DNA of 64,000 bases from Streptomyces sp. S4.7 (GTDB taxonomy: Bacteria; Actinomycetota; Actinomycetes; Streptomycetales; Streptomycetaceae): assembly GCF_010384365.1 (NCBI RefSeq), contig NZ_CP048397.1, positions 3,658,001 through 3,722,000 of the forward strand, in the 5' to 3' direction. The stretch's first letter is position 1; each line of letters opens with the position of its first letter. The notes beneath the pieces were generated by a model that saw only the letters and a program-made list of their open reading frames with translations, made no database searches and was not told the DNA's origin. Positions 21,186 through 29,586 of the stretch are shown piece after piece. The translations under genes and the position numbers were made by a program.

Positions 21186-22571
21186 ATGCTCACGTACGAC
21201 GTAGACATCTGGTCCATCAGGCAGCGCAAGGGCCGCCCGAAGCCGTTCGAGCTACGGTGGCGGGTCGGCGAGCGCTCGCACTCACGGAGCTTCAAGCTCA
21301 AACCGCAGGCGGAAGGACGACAATCCGAGCTGCTGGCCGCGCTGCGCAACCGAGAGCAGTACGACGAGGAGACCGGACTCCCCGCCTCTGAGTTCGAGGC
21401 GCTGACGACACCCACCTGGTACGAGCACGCCACCGCCTACGTGCTGATGAAGTGGCCGAAGGCAGCGGCCAAGCACCGTGCGAGCATCGCGGAGACGTTC
21501 GCAACGATTACGCCAGCCTTCGTATCCAGTTCGCGTGGTGCCCCCGACGCCGCAGTACTTCGAAAGGCGCTCTACGGATGGGCTTTCCGCGCGGCACAAG
21601 ACACGGACGGAAACCTACGCATGCGCCACCAGGTCGAGACGCCGCCTGCGGACATCGCGGCGGCCCTCACCTGGATCTCTGCGAACACGGTCAAGATGAC
21701 CGAGGTCGGAAAGTCGGAACGGCTCCGGAGCGCGTTGGACGCGCTGTCCAAGAAACTCAACGGGATGCCAGCGGCGGACAACACGGTGAACCGTAAGCGC
21801 ATGGTTCTGAGCAACGCTCTGCGATACGCGGTTGAGCGCGGAACCCTCGTCTCGAATCCGCTCGTTCGCGTCGACTGGACCGGCCCTGACAAGGACGACG
21901 AAGTCGACTTCCGGTACGTCCCCAACCCGGACCAGGCCGCCGCCCTGATCGACGCCGTGCGGCAGCTCAGCGCGCGCGGTGAGCACATGGCCGCCTTCTT
22001 CGGCTGCCTCTACTACGCGGCCATGCGGCCCTCGGAGATCGCGGCTCTCAGAGCCGAGGACTGCAAACTGCCCAAGAGCGGCTGGGGTGAGTTGGTTCTT
22101 GCCGGGAGCCAACCCGAGGTCGGCTCGGGGTGGACCAACGATGGGCAGTCGTTCGAGCAGCGCGGACTGAAACGGCGGGCTCGGACAGCCACTCGGTCTG
22201 TACCGATCCCGCCCGTACTCACCGCGATGCTCCGGGGCCACAAAGAGAGGTACGGGGTGGCGGACGATGGCAGGCTGTTCCGCGCTGCGAAGGGTGGGCG
22301 CGTCCGGTCCACGGAGTACTGCGAGCTCTGGGACTCGGCTCGGCTCAAGGCCCTGTCGGCGAAAGAGGCCAAGACACCGCTCGCGGACGTGCCGTATTCA
22401 CTCCGGCACGCCGGAGTGTCCCTGTGGATCAACTCCGGGGTGGACCCGATGGAAGTCGCGCAGCGGGCCGGCCACAGCCTCGCGGTCCTCTTCCGCTTCT
22501 ACGCCAAGATCCTTAAGGGACAACAGTCCCGCGCCAACGACCTCATTGAGCGAGGTCTGAGCGGGGGGTGA
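21186..22571 (+). CDS. int: Tyrosine recombinase (element integrase)
   Basis: Protein of 461 aa; ATG with GGAG five bases upstream. The frame is open far upstream through the helicase 3' end, but that part is not coding. The N-terminal domain has an AP2-like arm (PFELRWRVGERSHSRSFKLK) and a core-binding region (~75-240). The catalytic domain shows the first Arg in AAMRPSEIAALR (~280), the HxxR-type box YSLRHAGVSLW (~405) and the nucleophile region HSLAVLFRFYAKI (Tyr ~439). The gene points at the tRNA-Ser gene 140 bp away, so it made the 57-bp repeats and catalyses integration and excision there. Confidence 0.93.
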   Translation: MLTYDVDIWSIRQRKGRPKPFELRWRVGERSHSRSFKLKPQAEGRQSELLAALRNREQYDEETGLPASEFEALTTPTWYEHATAYVLMKWPKAAAKHRASIAETFATITPAFVSSSRGAPDAAVLRKALYGWAFRAAQDTDGNLRMRHQVETPPADIAAALTWISANTVKMTEVGKSERLRSALDALSKKLNGMPAADNTVNRKRMVLSNALRYAVERGTLVSNPLVRVDWTGPDKDDEVDFRYVPNPDQAAALIDAVRQLSARGEHMAAFFGCLYYAAMRPSEIAALRAEDCKLPKSGWGELVLAGSQPEVGSGWTNDGQSFEQRGLKRRARTATRSVPIPPVLTAMLRGHKERYGVADDGRLFRAAKGGRVRSTEYCELWDSARLKALSAKEAKTPLADVPYSLRHAGVSLWINSGVDPMEVAQRAGHSLAVLFRFYAKILKGQQSRANDLIERGLSGG

Positions 22572-22655
22572 GTCCGCGGTTCTGGCCCACACATGGCCCA
22601 CACGCACTGGTCAGCAGTGGGATACAACCGACTCAGGGTGAGACAGAGTGAACAC

Positions 22656-22690
22656 AGAGGGCGGGCTCCCGAACCGGGGGTCCGCCCTCT
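22656..22690. terminator. Hairpin between integrase and tRNA-Ser
   Basis: AGAGGGCGG and CCGCCCTCT form a perfect stem in the gap between two convergent genes: int running right and the tRNA gene running left. It may act in both directions. Confidence 0.6.
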
Positions 22691-22710
22691 GACCTGCTAG
22701 TTCTCTGACC

Positions 22711-22800
22711 TGGCGGTGGGTGTGGGATTTGAACCCACGGTGACATCGCTGCCACGACGGTTTTCAAGACCGTTCCCTTAGGCCGCTCGGGCAACCCACC
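22711..22800 (-). tRNA. tRNA-Ser (anticodon UGA)
   Basis: The reverse strand starts GGTGGGT, has an anticodon stem ACGGT/ACCGT with loop CTTGAAA (anticodon UGA) and a long variable arm typical of serine tRNAs. The T-arm is GTGGGTTCAAATCCCAC, the acceptor 3' strand is ACCCACC, the discriminator is G and CCA is encoded. The size of 90 bases with CCA fits. It is the intact integration target. The element restores its 3' half, so the tRNA stays functional. Confidence 0.95.
22713..22771. repeat. Right attachment site inside the intact tRNA-Ser gene
   Basis: This 59-base segment matches 3782-3840 with one change. Its first 57 bases match 6519-6575 exactly. It covers the tRNA from the anticodon loop to the discriminator, and it forms attR of the island. 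Confidence 0.9.
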
Positions 22801-22977
22801 CACGCCCCGCCCACCAGCGACGGAGCGGGTACAGCCTACCGGGTGTCTGATCCAGAGGCGGCGCAGTGCCGGGGAGAGGAGCCGGGTGGGGCAGGGGCTC
22901 GGTGTGAGGGAGGTGGCGGGGCGTGCCCGGCCGGGTGTCCCGTGGGGGGAGCGGGCTTTCGGTGTTCCGCCGGGTGG

Positions 22978-23505
22978 TCAGGGGTAGTACCGCGACGCCT
23001 TTTCCAGGACGCGAGTCGTGAACATTCCGCCCCATACGACTCCGCCCCGGTACATCGTGGCGCGGCCGGCCCCCGGGGCCGGGGTGTGGACCACGACGGG
23101 GCGGCCTATCACGGTCGTTCCGAGGATTCGGGCGTCCGCGGCGGCCCACTGCGTCGCCGACGGCTGGACGTTGCCGCTGATCAGAGTGGGCAGGACCATC
23201 AGTGCGTTGCGGGCGCCGGGCAGGCCGCCGCGGAGGTCGCCGGCGTACTCCGTCGCCCATCCGGTGAAGTTGGCCAGCAACGCGTCGTCGACCTGGGGGA
23301 CGGCGGCGGCGAGGACGAACAGCTGAACCTTGGTGCCGAACCACCGTGCCTTGCGGTCCGATCGGCTGCCGATGACCGCTTGGTGCTCGTCCCAGGGGGT
23401 CGCGGTCACCTTGCATCCGTCGGCGGCGAGCCGCTCGCGGAGTGCCTCCAGGTAGGCGGTGGCCGGCTCGGCCGACGGCGTCCCGTCGGTTCTCTGTTGA
23501 GTCAT
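22978..23505 (-). CDS. Conserved protein of unknown function
   Basis: Protein of 175 aa; ATG with GGAGGAT upstream. The sequence (YLEALRERLAADGCKVTATPWDEHQAVIGSR ... VQLFVLAAAVPQVDDALLANFTGWATEYAGDLRGGLPG ... VVVHTPAPGAGRATMYRGGVVWGGMF) looks like a soluble mixed alpha/beta protein without catalytic motif, signal or membrane helix. It is the first gene on the right side of the tRNA island and runs towards the tRNA. No family is recognised. Confidence 0.65.
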   Translation of the reverse strand: MTQQRTDGTPSAEPATAYLEALRERLAADGCKVTATPWDEHQAVIGSRSDRKARWFGTKVQLFVLAAAVPQVDDALLANFTGWATEYAGDLRGGLPGARNALMVLPTLISGNVQPSATQWAAADARILGTTVIGRPVVVHTPAPGAGRATMYRGGVVWGGMFTTRVLEKASRYYP

Positions 23506-23729
23506 GCGCCGATCCTCCATCACCGTCGCAGCAGGAGGAAGTGCGGGGGCAACACATCGGTGGCAGCGGCGTGTTGAGCGGACCGGAGGGGCGCGGGTGT
23601 ATTGACGGGCGCTCAGGGGCGCGGGCAGCATTGATGGAACGTGTACGTTCCTGTTGCTTACTGTGCGGGAATGTCCTCGTGGAGAACGGTGTGCGTGCTT
23701 CCGACCCCCCACCTGCGGAGCTGCCGACG

Positions 23730-25292
23730 ATGAACGTCCGAATGCTCAGACTCCACGCCAAGGCCGTAGCCACGCTGCTCGCCGGCTGCCTCATCGCGAT
23801 GTTCTCGCCCGCCACCGCCACCGCCACCGCCATCAGCACCGCCACCGCCGTCCCGGTGCCGGATTCCCCGGTCGCCGAAGCCGGCAATCCGTTCGTCGAC
23901 GGCTGGTACGCCGACCCCGACATCACCATGTACGACGGCACCTACTGGGTGTACCCGACCACGTCCAAGACGTACGCGGAGCAGACGTATCTCGACGCCT
24001 TCTCCTCGACCGACATGGTCAACTGGACGAAGCACGAGAAGGTGCTGACGACAGAGGATGTCGAGTGGGCCGAGTACGCGGTGTGGGCGCCCGCGCCGGT
24101 CGAGCGGAACGGGAAGTACTACCTGTTCTTCGCCGCCAACGACATCCAGAACGACTCCAGCCTCGGCGGTATCGGTGTCGCCGTGGCGGACAGGCCCGAG
24201 GGGCCCTACTCGGATGCCCTGGGCCACCCGCTCATCGGACAGTTCCACAACGGCGCCCAGCCCATCGACCAGGACGTCTTCATCGACGACGACGGTCAGG
24301 CGTACATGTACTACGGCGGCTGGGGACACGCGAACGTCGTCAAGCTCAACGACGACATGACGAGCCTCGGTACGTTCGCCGACGGCAGTACGTACAAGGA
24401 GATCACGCCCGTCGCCGACTACGTCGAGGGCTCGCAGATGTTCAAGCGCGACGGCATGTACTACCTGATGTGGTCCGAGGGAGGGTGGACCGGTCCGGAC
24501 TACTCGGTCTCGTACGCCATGTCCGACTCACCGACCGGCCCCTTCGAGAAGATCGAGGAGGTGCTGGCCCAGGACCCCGCGGTCGCGAAGGGCTCCGGGC
24601 ACAACTCCGTCGTCAACGTGCCCGGCACGGACATCTGGTACATCGTCTACCACCGCAGGCCGCTCAGTGAGAGCGCGGGCAACAACCGCCAACTCGCCCA
24701 CGACCCGATGCACTTCAGGGCGGACGGGACGATCGAACCCGTCACGATGCGGGTCAGGGACAACTTCGCCGACGGCAACTCCCTCGGCTGGAAGACCTAC
24801 GGCGGGTCGTGGTCGGCCGGTGACGGAAGCTACCGGGCCGAGAGTTCGCCGGGCGGCAGAGCGCTGCTCGACACGGACTTCGCCGACTTCACGTACGCCG
24901 CCGACGTCACGGTCCCCACGGGCAGCAGCGGCCTTCTCGGAGCGAGCGGCGGCGACGGGGGCCTGCTCTTCCGCGCCGCGCGGCCGGCCGTCGGTGTCGA
25001 CAGCTACGCCGGCTACTACGCGGGCATCGGCCCGACCGGCAAGGTCGTGCTGGGCCGCGCGGACGACGGCGCCTGGACGCCATTGGAATCCGCCCAACTG
25101 CCCCTCCCCACAAGGCCGGACCACCATCTGCGGATCTCGGCCGTCGGCTCCACCATCAAGGTGTACGTCGACGACATGGCCACGCCGGCGATCTCGGTGA
25201 CCGACGACACGTACCGCAGCGGCGCCAACGGAGTACGGGTCTTCAACACCGCCGCGGCCTTCGACAACGTCTCCGTCGACAAGGCCGGCTGA
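23730..25292 (+). CDS. Secreted glycoside hydrolase family 43 enzyme
   Basis: Protein of 520 aa with a signal peptide (LHAKAVATLLAGCLIAMFSPATATATA). The five-bladed propeller covers ~50-330. The catalytic base Asp is in GWYADPDITMYDGTYWVYPT, the middle Asp in APAPVERNGKYYLFFAANDIQND or DQDVFIDDDGQAYMYYGGWG, and the acid Glu in VEGSQMFKRDGMYYLMWSEGGW. The C-terminal ~180 aa form a concanavalin-like sandwich (DNFADGNSLGWKTYGGSWSAG ... LRISAVGSTIKVYVDD). GH43 enzymes release arabinose or xylose from plant polysaccharides; exact specificity cannot be read. Two Met codons four residues apart leave the start slightly open. Confidence 0.88.
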   Translation: MNVRMLRLHAKAVATLLAGCLIAMFSPATATATAISTATAVPVPDSPVAEAGNPFVDGWYADPDITMYDGTYWVYPTTSKTYAEQTYLDAFSSTDMVNWTKHEKVLTTEDVEWAEYAVWAPAPVERNGKYYLFFAANDIQNDSSLGGIGVAVADRPEGPYSDALGHPLIGQFHNGAQPIDQDVFIDDDGQAYMYYGGWGHANVVKLNDDMTSLGTFADGSTYKEITPVADYVEGSQMFKRDGMYYLMWSEGGWTGPDYSVSYAMSDSPTGPFEKIEEVLAQDPAVAKGSGHNSVVNVPGTDIWYIVYHRRPLSESAGNNRQLAHDPMHFRADGTIEPVTMRVRDNFADGNSLGWKTYGGSWSAGDGSYRAESSPGGRALLDTDFADFTYAADVTVPTGSSGLLGASGGDGGLLFRAARPAVGVDSYAGYYAGIGPTGKVVLGRADDGAWTPLESAQLPLPTRPDHHLRISAVGSTIKVYVDDMATPAISVTDDTYRSGANGVRVFNTAAAFDNVSVDKAG

Positions 25293-25472
25293 GCCGGGCC
25301 GAGCCGACCGGAAGCTCCGCCACGACCCGCCCCGCCCGTAGCACCGGTCGGGTGTCTCCGGCCGCGCCCCCGGGCGGGGCTTCCACGGCGGCGGGCGGAC
25401 CCGGGTCATGATCGCCGTTGGCCGGCGTCCGGGCCTCGGGTCGGCGTGAACGAGCCGGTCAAGGAGCTGGTC

Positions 25473-27350
25473 ATGCACATCCTGCTGGTCGCGAGTGCCT
25501 TCAACAGTCTGACCCAGCGCGTCTTCGCCGAACTCGGGGACCGCGGACACCGCGTCGGTCTCGAACTGGCCCTGGGTGACGAGCCGTTGCGCGAAGCCGT
25601 ACGCCGCACCGCCCCGGACCTGATCATCGCCCCCATGCTCAGGACCGCGATCCCGCCCGACATCTGGTCCGCCCACGTCTGCCTGATCGTCCATCCGGGT
25701 CCGGTCGGCGACCGTGGACCGTCCTCCCTGGACTGGGCGATCCACCTGGGCGCCACCGAGTGGGGGGTGACGGTCCTGCAAGCGTCGGGAGAGATGGACG
25801 GCGGGGCGGTGTGGGCCACGGCCCGCTGTCCGGTGCCGGCGGACATCGGGAAGAGCGACCTCTACCGCAACGAGGTCTCCGACGCCGCTCTGGAGGCGGT
25901 GCTGCTCGCGGTGGGGCGTTTCGCCTCCGGGACATACGTTCCGCGGCCGCAGGAGAGCACCGGTCCGGGCGCGGAGGTCCGCGTCCGGCCGTACTTCGAG
26001 CAGAGTCTGCGGCGCGTGGACTGGGCGTCGGACCCGACCGAGACCGTCGTACGCAAACTGCGCGGGGCCGATTCGCAGCCCGGTGTCCTGGACGAACTCC
26101 TCGAAGAGGAGTGGTATCTGCACGGCGGCCACGCCGAGGACACCCTGCGGGGGCGCCCCGGAGAGCTGCTCGCCACCCGGTCCGGAGCGGTCTGCCGCGC
26201 GACGGTGGACGGTGCGGTGTGGATCCCGGAGCTGCGTCCCCGGCGCCGGGCCGGTGGCCCGGCCACCTTCAAACTGCCGGCTGTTCTCGCCCTCGGTGAC
26301 CGGCTGCCGCCTGCGCTGCCCGAGATCGCCGCGCCCTGGGAGCACTCCCCCGAGTACTCCTTGGGAGCGTCGCGGGAGTCGCCCGGAGGGCGGTCCGCCA
26401 CCCACCGGACATGGCGGGACATCCGCTACCGCGAGAACGGTCAGGTCGGATTCCTGTCGTTCACCTTCCCCGGTGGCGCGATGAGTACGGAGCAGTGCCG
26501 GCGCCTCCTCACGGCGTACCGCTTCGCCTGTGCACGGCCGACCACGGTGCTGGTGCTCGGCGGCGGCCGTGACTTCTTCTCCAACGGGATCCATCTGAAC
26601 GTCATCGAGGCCGCCGACGCCCCCGCGCGGGAGTCCTGGGAGAACATCAACGCCATGGACGACCTCGTGGAGGCCGTTCTGACCACCACGGACCGGCTGG
26701 TCGTGAGCGCGCTCGGCGGCAACGCGGCAGCGGGCGGCGCCATGCTGGCCCTGGCGGCCGACCAGGTCTGGTGCAGGAGCGGAGCCGTACTCAACCCGCA
26801 TTACCGGCTGATGGGGCTGTACGGGTCGGAGTACTGGACGTACACGCTGCCTCGTCGGGTGGGGGCCGAGGAGGCCGAGCGCCTGACGCGGCGGGCCCTG
26901 CCGGTGACGGCGGCCCGCGCGCGCGAGATCGGGCTCGTCGACGTCGTCGTCGACAGCACGCCCGAGGACTTCGGGTCCGTGGTCGCGCGCCATGCCGCCC
27001 GTCTCGGGTCGGCGCCGGGTACACAGCGGCGCGTCAGTGAGAAGAAGGCGGCCCGTGAACGGGACGAGGCCGTCGCGCCGCTGAGTGAGTACCGGGAGCG
27101 TGAACTGGCCCGGATGCGGGCCACGTTCTTCGACCCCGGCGCGCCGTACCACGCCCTGCGGGCCGCCTTCGTACGGAAGGTGAAGCCGTCGTCGACGCCG
27201 GAACATCTGCGAGCCGGGGCGTCACCCGTCGTCCGGGACGCGCGCACCGGCGGTGCGGCGCTCGGCACGACGAGCGCAGCACCCGGCGCCGCACCGGACG
27301 CCGCGGCCGACGGTCAGCCCTTGACCGGCCACTCCAGCGGTTCGTTGTAG
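25473..27350 (+). CDS. hypX: HypX/HoxX-like protein (formyltransferase-crotonase fusion)
   Basis: Protein of 625 aa; ATG with AAGGAG upstream, preferred to GTG 25446. Residues ~1-280 resemble formyl-tetrahydrofolate transferases, with HVCLIVHPGPVGDRGPSSLDWAI and a C-terminal OB-like part (RGRPGELLATRSGAVCRATVDG). Residues ~310-545 are an enoyl-CoA hydratase fold, with the HypX signature FSNGIHLNVIEAAD...ESWENINAMDDL and GLYGSEYWTYTLPRRVG. HypX makes the CO ligand of [NiFe]-hydrogenase from formyl-THF under air. No hydrogenase or hyp genes are in the window, so its partner lies elsewhere or its use differs. The Ala-rich C-terminus overlaps the convergent lipoprotein gene. Confidence 0.85.
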   Translation: MHILLVASAFNSLTQRVFAELGDRGHRVGLELALGDEPLREAVRRTAPDLIIAPMLRTAIPPDIWSAHVCLIVHPGPVGDRGPSSLDWAIHLGATEWGVTVLQASGEMDGGAVWATARCPVPADIGKSDLYRNEVSDAALEAVLLAVGRFASGTYVPRPQESTGPGAEVRVRPYFEQSLRRVDWASDPTETVVRKLRGADSQPGVLDELLEEEWYLHGGHAEDTLRGRPGELLATRSGAVCRATVDGAVWIPELRPRRRAGGPATFKLPAVLALGDRLPPALPEIAAPWEHSPEYSLGASRESPGGRSATHRTWRDIRYRENGQVGFLSFTFPGGAMSTEQCRRLLTAYRFACARPTTVLVLGGGRDFFSNGIHLNVIEAADAPARESWENINAMDDLVEAVLTTTDRLVVSALGGNAAAGGAMLALAADQVWCRSGAVLNPHYRLMGLYGSEYWTYTLPRRVGAEEAERLTRRALPVTAARAREIGLVDVVVDSTPEDFGSVVARHAARLGSAPGTQRRVSEKKAARERDEAVAPLSEYRERELARMRATFFDPGAPYHALRAAFVRKVKPSSTPEHLRAGASPVVRDARTGGAALGTTSAAPGAAPDAAADGQPLTGHSSGSL

Positions 27351-27843
27351 AAGCCCTGCGTCAGCTCCACGGCCGCCGCCTTCTCGCCCTTGGTGATCAG
27401 GAAGGTCGTGCAGATCTCCGCCGACTGCCCCTCGCTCAGCTCCTTGTCGGTGTCCGGCGCGGGGCAGTCCGGCCAGGTGGCGCTTCCCATGAGGACGAGG
27501 AGGGCCTTGGTGCGGTCGTCCTGGTCCGTACGGACCACCAGAGCGCCGTCCATGTCGCCGACCGGCATGGGTTTGCCGCTCTTGTGGGTGAGGGTGGTCC
27601 ACACGTACACGGGGACCTTGGGGCCCGGCAGTTCGGCCAGGTCCAGGCCGGACTTGGCCATGTCGGCCTCGGTACCCGTCAGCACCTTCGTGGGTGCGAC
27701 CGTGAACGTGCTGTCCTTCGTCGCCTGCATGGTGCTCTCCTGGGGAGGACTGGCCTCACCCAGGCGGTACGTCAGCCGGCCAGTGCCAGGGCCAGCGCGA
27801 GGGCGCCGAGTGCCGCTGGAACGGCGCGAGTCCACGTGCGCAT
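27314..27843 (-). pseudogene. Lipoprotein gene with a frameshift at the lipobox Cys
   Basis: ATG 27843 encodes MRTWTRAVPAALGALALALALAG and then hits TGA at 27774. One missing base explains this. Adding a C after TG would give LAGC, a perfect lipobox, and join the frame LTYRLGEASPPQESTMQATKDS..., which continues to 27314 with normal codon bias (TFTVAPTKVLTGTEADMAKSGL ... HKSGKPMPVGDMDGALVVRTDQ ... FYNEPLEWPVKG). Such proteins are secreted Streptomyces lipoproteins of unknown role. An internal ATG (27730) with AGGAG six bases ahead could still give a 138-aa cytosolic form. Its 3' end overlaps hypX. Confidence 0.65.
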
Positions 27844-27978
27844 GTCTTCTGTGCTCCCCGTTGGTGCGTTGTCGCTCGCTGTGCGGCCGGGGGCGCCAAG
27901 TCCCCACGGTCAGAGCGTCGTTCGTATGACGATCTTGCCGGAGTGGAATCGTCAGCTCGGCGAGCGGTGGGGCGTCGG

Positions 27979-28428
27979 CTACAGCGGGCGCTCGAAGCAC
28001 AGGGAGTTGCCCGACTCCGCGTAAGGACCGAAGGGCGGGATCGGTTCGTAGCCGGAGCGGGTGTAGAAGCGGACCGCGTCGGCCTGGGCATCTCCCGTCT
28101 CCAGACACAGACTTGACCAGCCCTGGTCCCGCGCCCACTCCTCCAGCGCGAGCAGGACGCGCTGCGCGACGCCCGAGCCACGGGACGCCGGCGCGACGTA
28201 CATCCGCTTGATCTCACCGATTCCCGCGCCGAGGGCACGCAGCCCTCCACAGCCCACCGCGGACCCGTCGTCCTCGTACGCCACGAAGAAGGCGGCTGTG
28301 TCGGCCTGGGACGGGGGTATGCCGGGTTCGCTGTCCGGTGTGCCGTACCGCTCGGCGATCTCGGCCCGCTGCCGTGCGCGCAGGGCGACCGCGTCCGTGT
28401 TGTCCCACCCGACCTGTTCGATCTTCAT
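27979..28428 (-). CDS. GNAT-family N-acetyltransferase
   Basis: Protein of 149 aa. The acetyl-CoA site is seen in IKRMYVAPASRGSGVAQRVLLALEEWARDQG (motif A, V..xRGxGV), followed by LCLETGDAQADAVRFYTRSGY and PFGPYAESGNSLCFER. This fits the 'GNAT with LETG..Q..A..FY...GY' subgroup. The substrate is unknown; single-domain members acetylate small molecules or protein N-termini. There is no clear ribosome binding site before the ATG, so the transcript may be leaderless. It is separated from the following gene by 264 bases containing short GGCGGTGCCTGT tandem repeats. Confidence 0.82.
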   Translation of the reverse strand: MKIEQVGWDNTDAVALRARQRAEIAERYGTPDSEPGIPPSQADTAAFFVAYEDDGSAVGCGGLRALGAGIGEIKRMYVAPASRGSGVAQRVLLALEEWARDQGWSSLCLETGDAQADAVRFYTRSGYEPIPPFGPYAESGNSLCFERPL

Positions 28429-28692
28429 GTGGGTGGATTCTGCTGAACGCTCGTTTCGAGCGGGTAAAACGGGCTCCGGAAGCCGATCATCAGGTGCCGG
28501 TGGCGGTGCCTGTGGCGGTGCCTGTGGGCGGTGCCGTACGGCCACGGGTGGCCGTGGGTGGCCGCGCGGGGAATTCGTGGCTCCCGTGCTGTCGATCGCG
28601 GGCGGTCCCCTTCGCCGTATCAGTGAGGCCGCCGACCGGCGCGGCACGGAGTTACGGGCGCAAGGACGCCGTACGAGCGAAGGAAAACGCGC

Positions 28693-29346
28693 ATGCGAAA
28701 ACTGACGGTGACCACATTCGTCTCCCTGGACGGGGTCATGCAGGGGCCCGGCGGCGCCGGCGAGGACCGGGACGGCGGGTTCGAGCACGGCGGCTGGTGC
28801 GTACCGCACTTCGGGGCCGATCTCATCGAGCGGATGACCGCCGTGGTCCGCCGCGCCGACGCGCTGCTCCTCGGGCGCAGGACGTACGACATCTCGCCGC
28901 CACCTGGCCGCTCGCCGAGGCCGACGACCCGATCGGGTCGAAGATGAACAGCGTGCGGAAGTACGTCGCGTCGCGGACGGCGGACACCGTGTCGTGGCAG
29001 AACTCGACGCTGCTGACGGGCGATGTCGCGGAAGCGGTCCGCGCGCTCAAGCAGGACAGCGGCGACGGCGACGGCGACGGCGTGGACAGCGGCGAGATCC
29101 AGGTGCACGGCAGCGGTGATCTGATCCAGACGCTGATCGAGCACGACCTCGTGGACGAGTTCCACGTGCTGGTCCTCCCGGTGCTCGTCGGCTCCGGCAA
29201 GCGGCTCTTCGGGGCGGGCACCGTCCCGGCGGGGCTGAAGCTGCTCGAACACCGCGAGTTCCGACAGCGGTGTCGTCATCAGCACGTACGCGCGGGCGGG
29301 CGAGGTCGGGTACGGGGCCATGGGCCCGGAGACCGGCAACTGGTGA
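28693..29346 (+). pseudogene. RibD-C/dihydrofolate-reductase-like gene with two frameshifts
   Basis: The gene starts [21 protein letters not shown] and runs to [10 protein letters not shown] (about 28890). A one-base deletion (CATCTCGCC where CATCTTCGCC is expected) then moves the reading to [22 protein letters not shown] ... VHGSGDLIQTLIEHDLVDEFHVLVLPVLVGSGKRLFG. At about 29262 one extra C (GAGTTCCGAC) shifts it back to a frame ending EVGYGAMGPETGNW. The family (yyaP-like RibD C-terminal domain) includes NADPH- or F420-using reductases. As written, the protein is truncated after ~85 aa. Sequencing error is a real alternative. Confidence 0.8.
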
Positions 29347-29500
29347 GCGGCTGAAGAGGCGGAAAGCGGGCGGAGGATGCCGCGTTCGTCTGGGGGCGGG
29401 CCTTCGCGCTCCCGTACAACCGCGCGAACGCGACTTCCTCGCCGCGCCCGCCACGCGGACCGCCTCTGCGTCGAAGGGACCGCCTCTGCGTCAACACGAC

Positions 29501-29529
29501 GACGGGGCGCCGTAGATCGGCGCCCCGTC
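29501..29529. terminator. Hairpin downstream of htrA
   Basis: GACGGGGCGCC and GGCGCCCCGTC form a perfect 11-bp stem with a 7-base loop, 58 bases after the leftward protease stop. A 16-bp direct repeat (GGACCGCCTCTGCGTC) lies just to the left (about 29457-29492). Confidence 0.65.
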
Positions 29530-29586
29530 TCCCGCCCCACCTGTGACGGCCTCTCGCGGTGTCCTTCGCGATGTCCGTCAAGTCCC

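Larger units (their letters stand above)
6519..22771. mobile_element. pSAM2-type integrative and conjugative element in tRNA-Ser
   Basis: About 16.25 kb between direct repeats derived from tRNA-Ser(UGA). Gene content in order: ParB-like/Dam cargo, P-loop kinase, KorSA-like GntR repressor, small element genes, DUF2637 membrane protein, RRQRL-type zinc protein, Spd-like protein, TraB/FtsK translocase, primase-polymerase, D5-like helicase, Xis and tyrosine integrase beside the intact tRNA. This is the standard set of an actinomycete integrative and conjugative element, which moves double-stranded DNA through TraB. All core genes look intact. Confidence 0.9.

Noticed and set aside
24528..27206. 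892-codon open frame on the minus strand
   Set aside because: It lies antisense to the GH43 and HypX genes, whose motifs are unmistakable. Long antisense frames are common at this G+C content, and the translation is Arg/Gly/Pro-rich without any domain.
28494..28534. GGCGGTGCCTGT tandem units upstream of the broken reductase gene
   Set aside because: Only two to three imperfect units in a gene-free gap. No link to a promoter or structure could be made.
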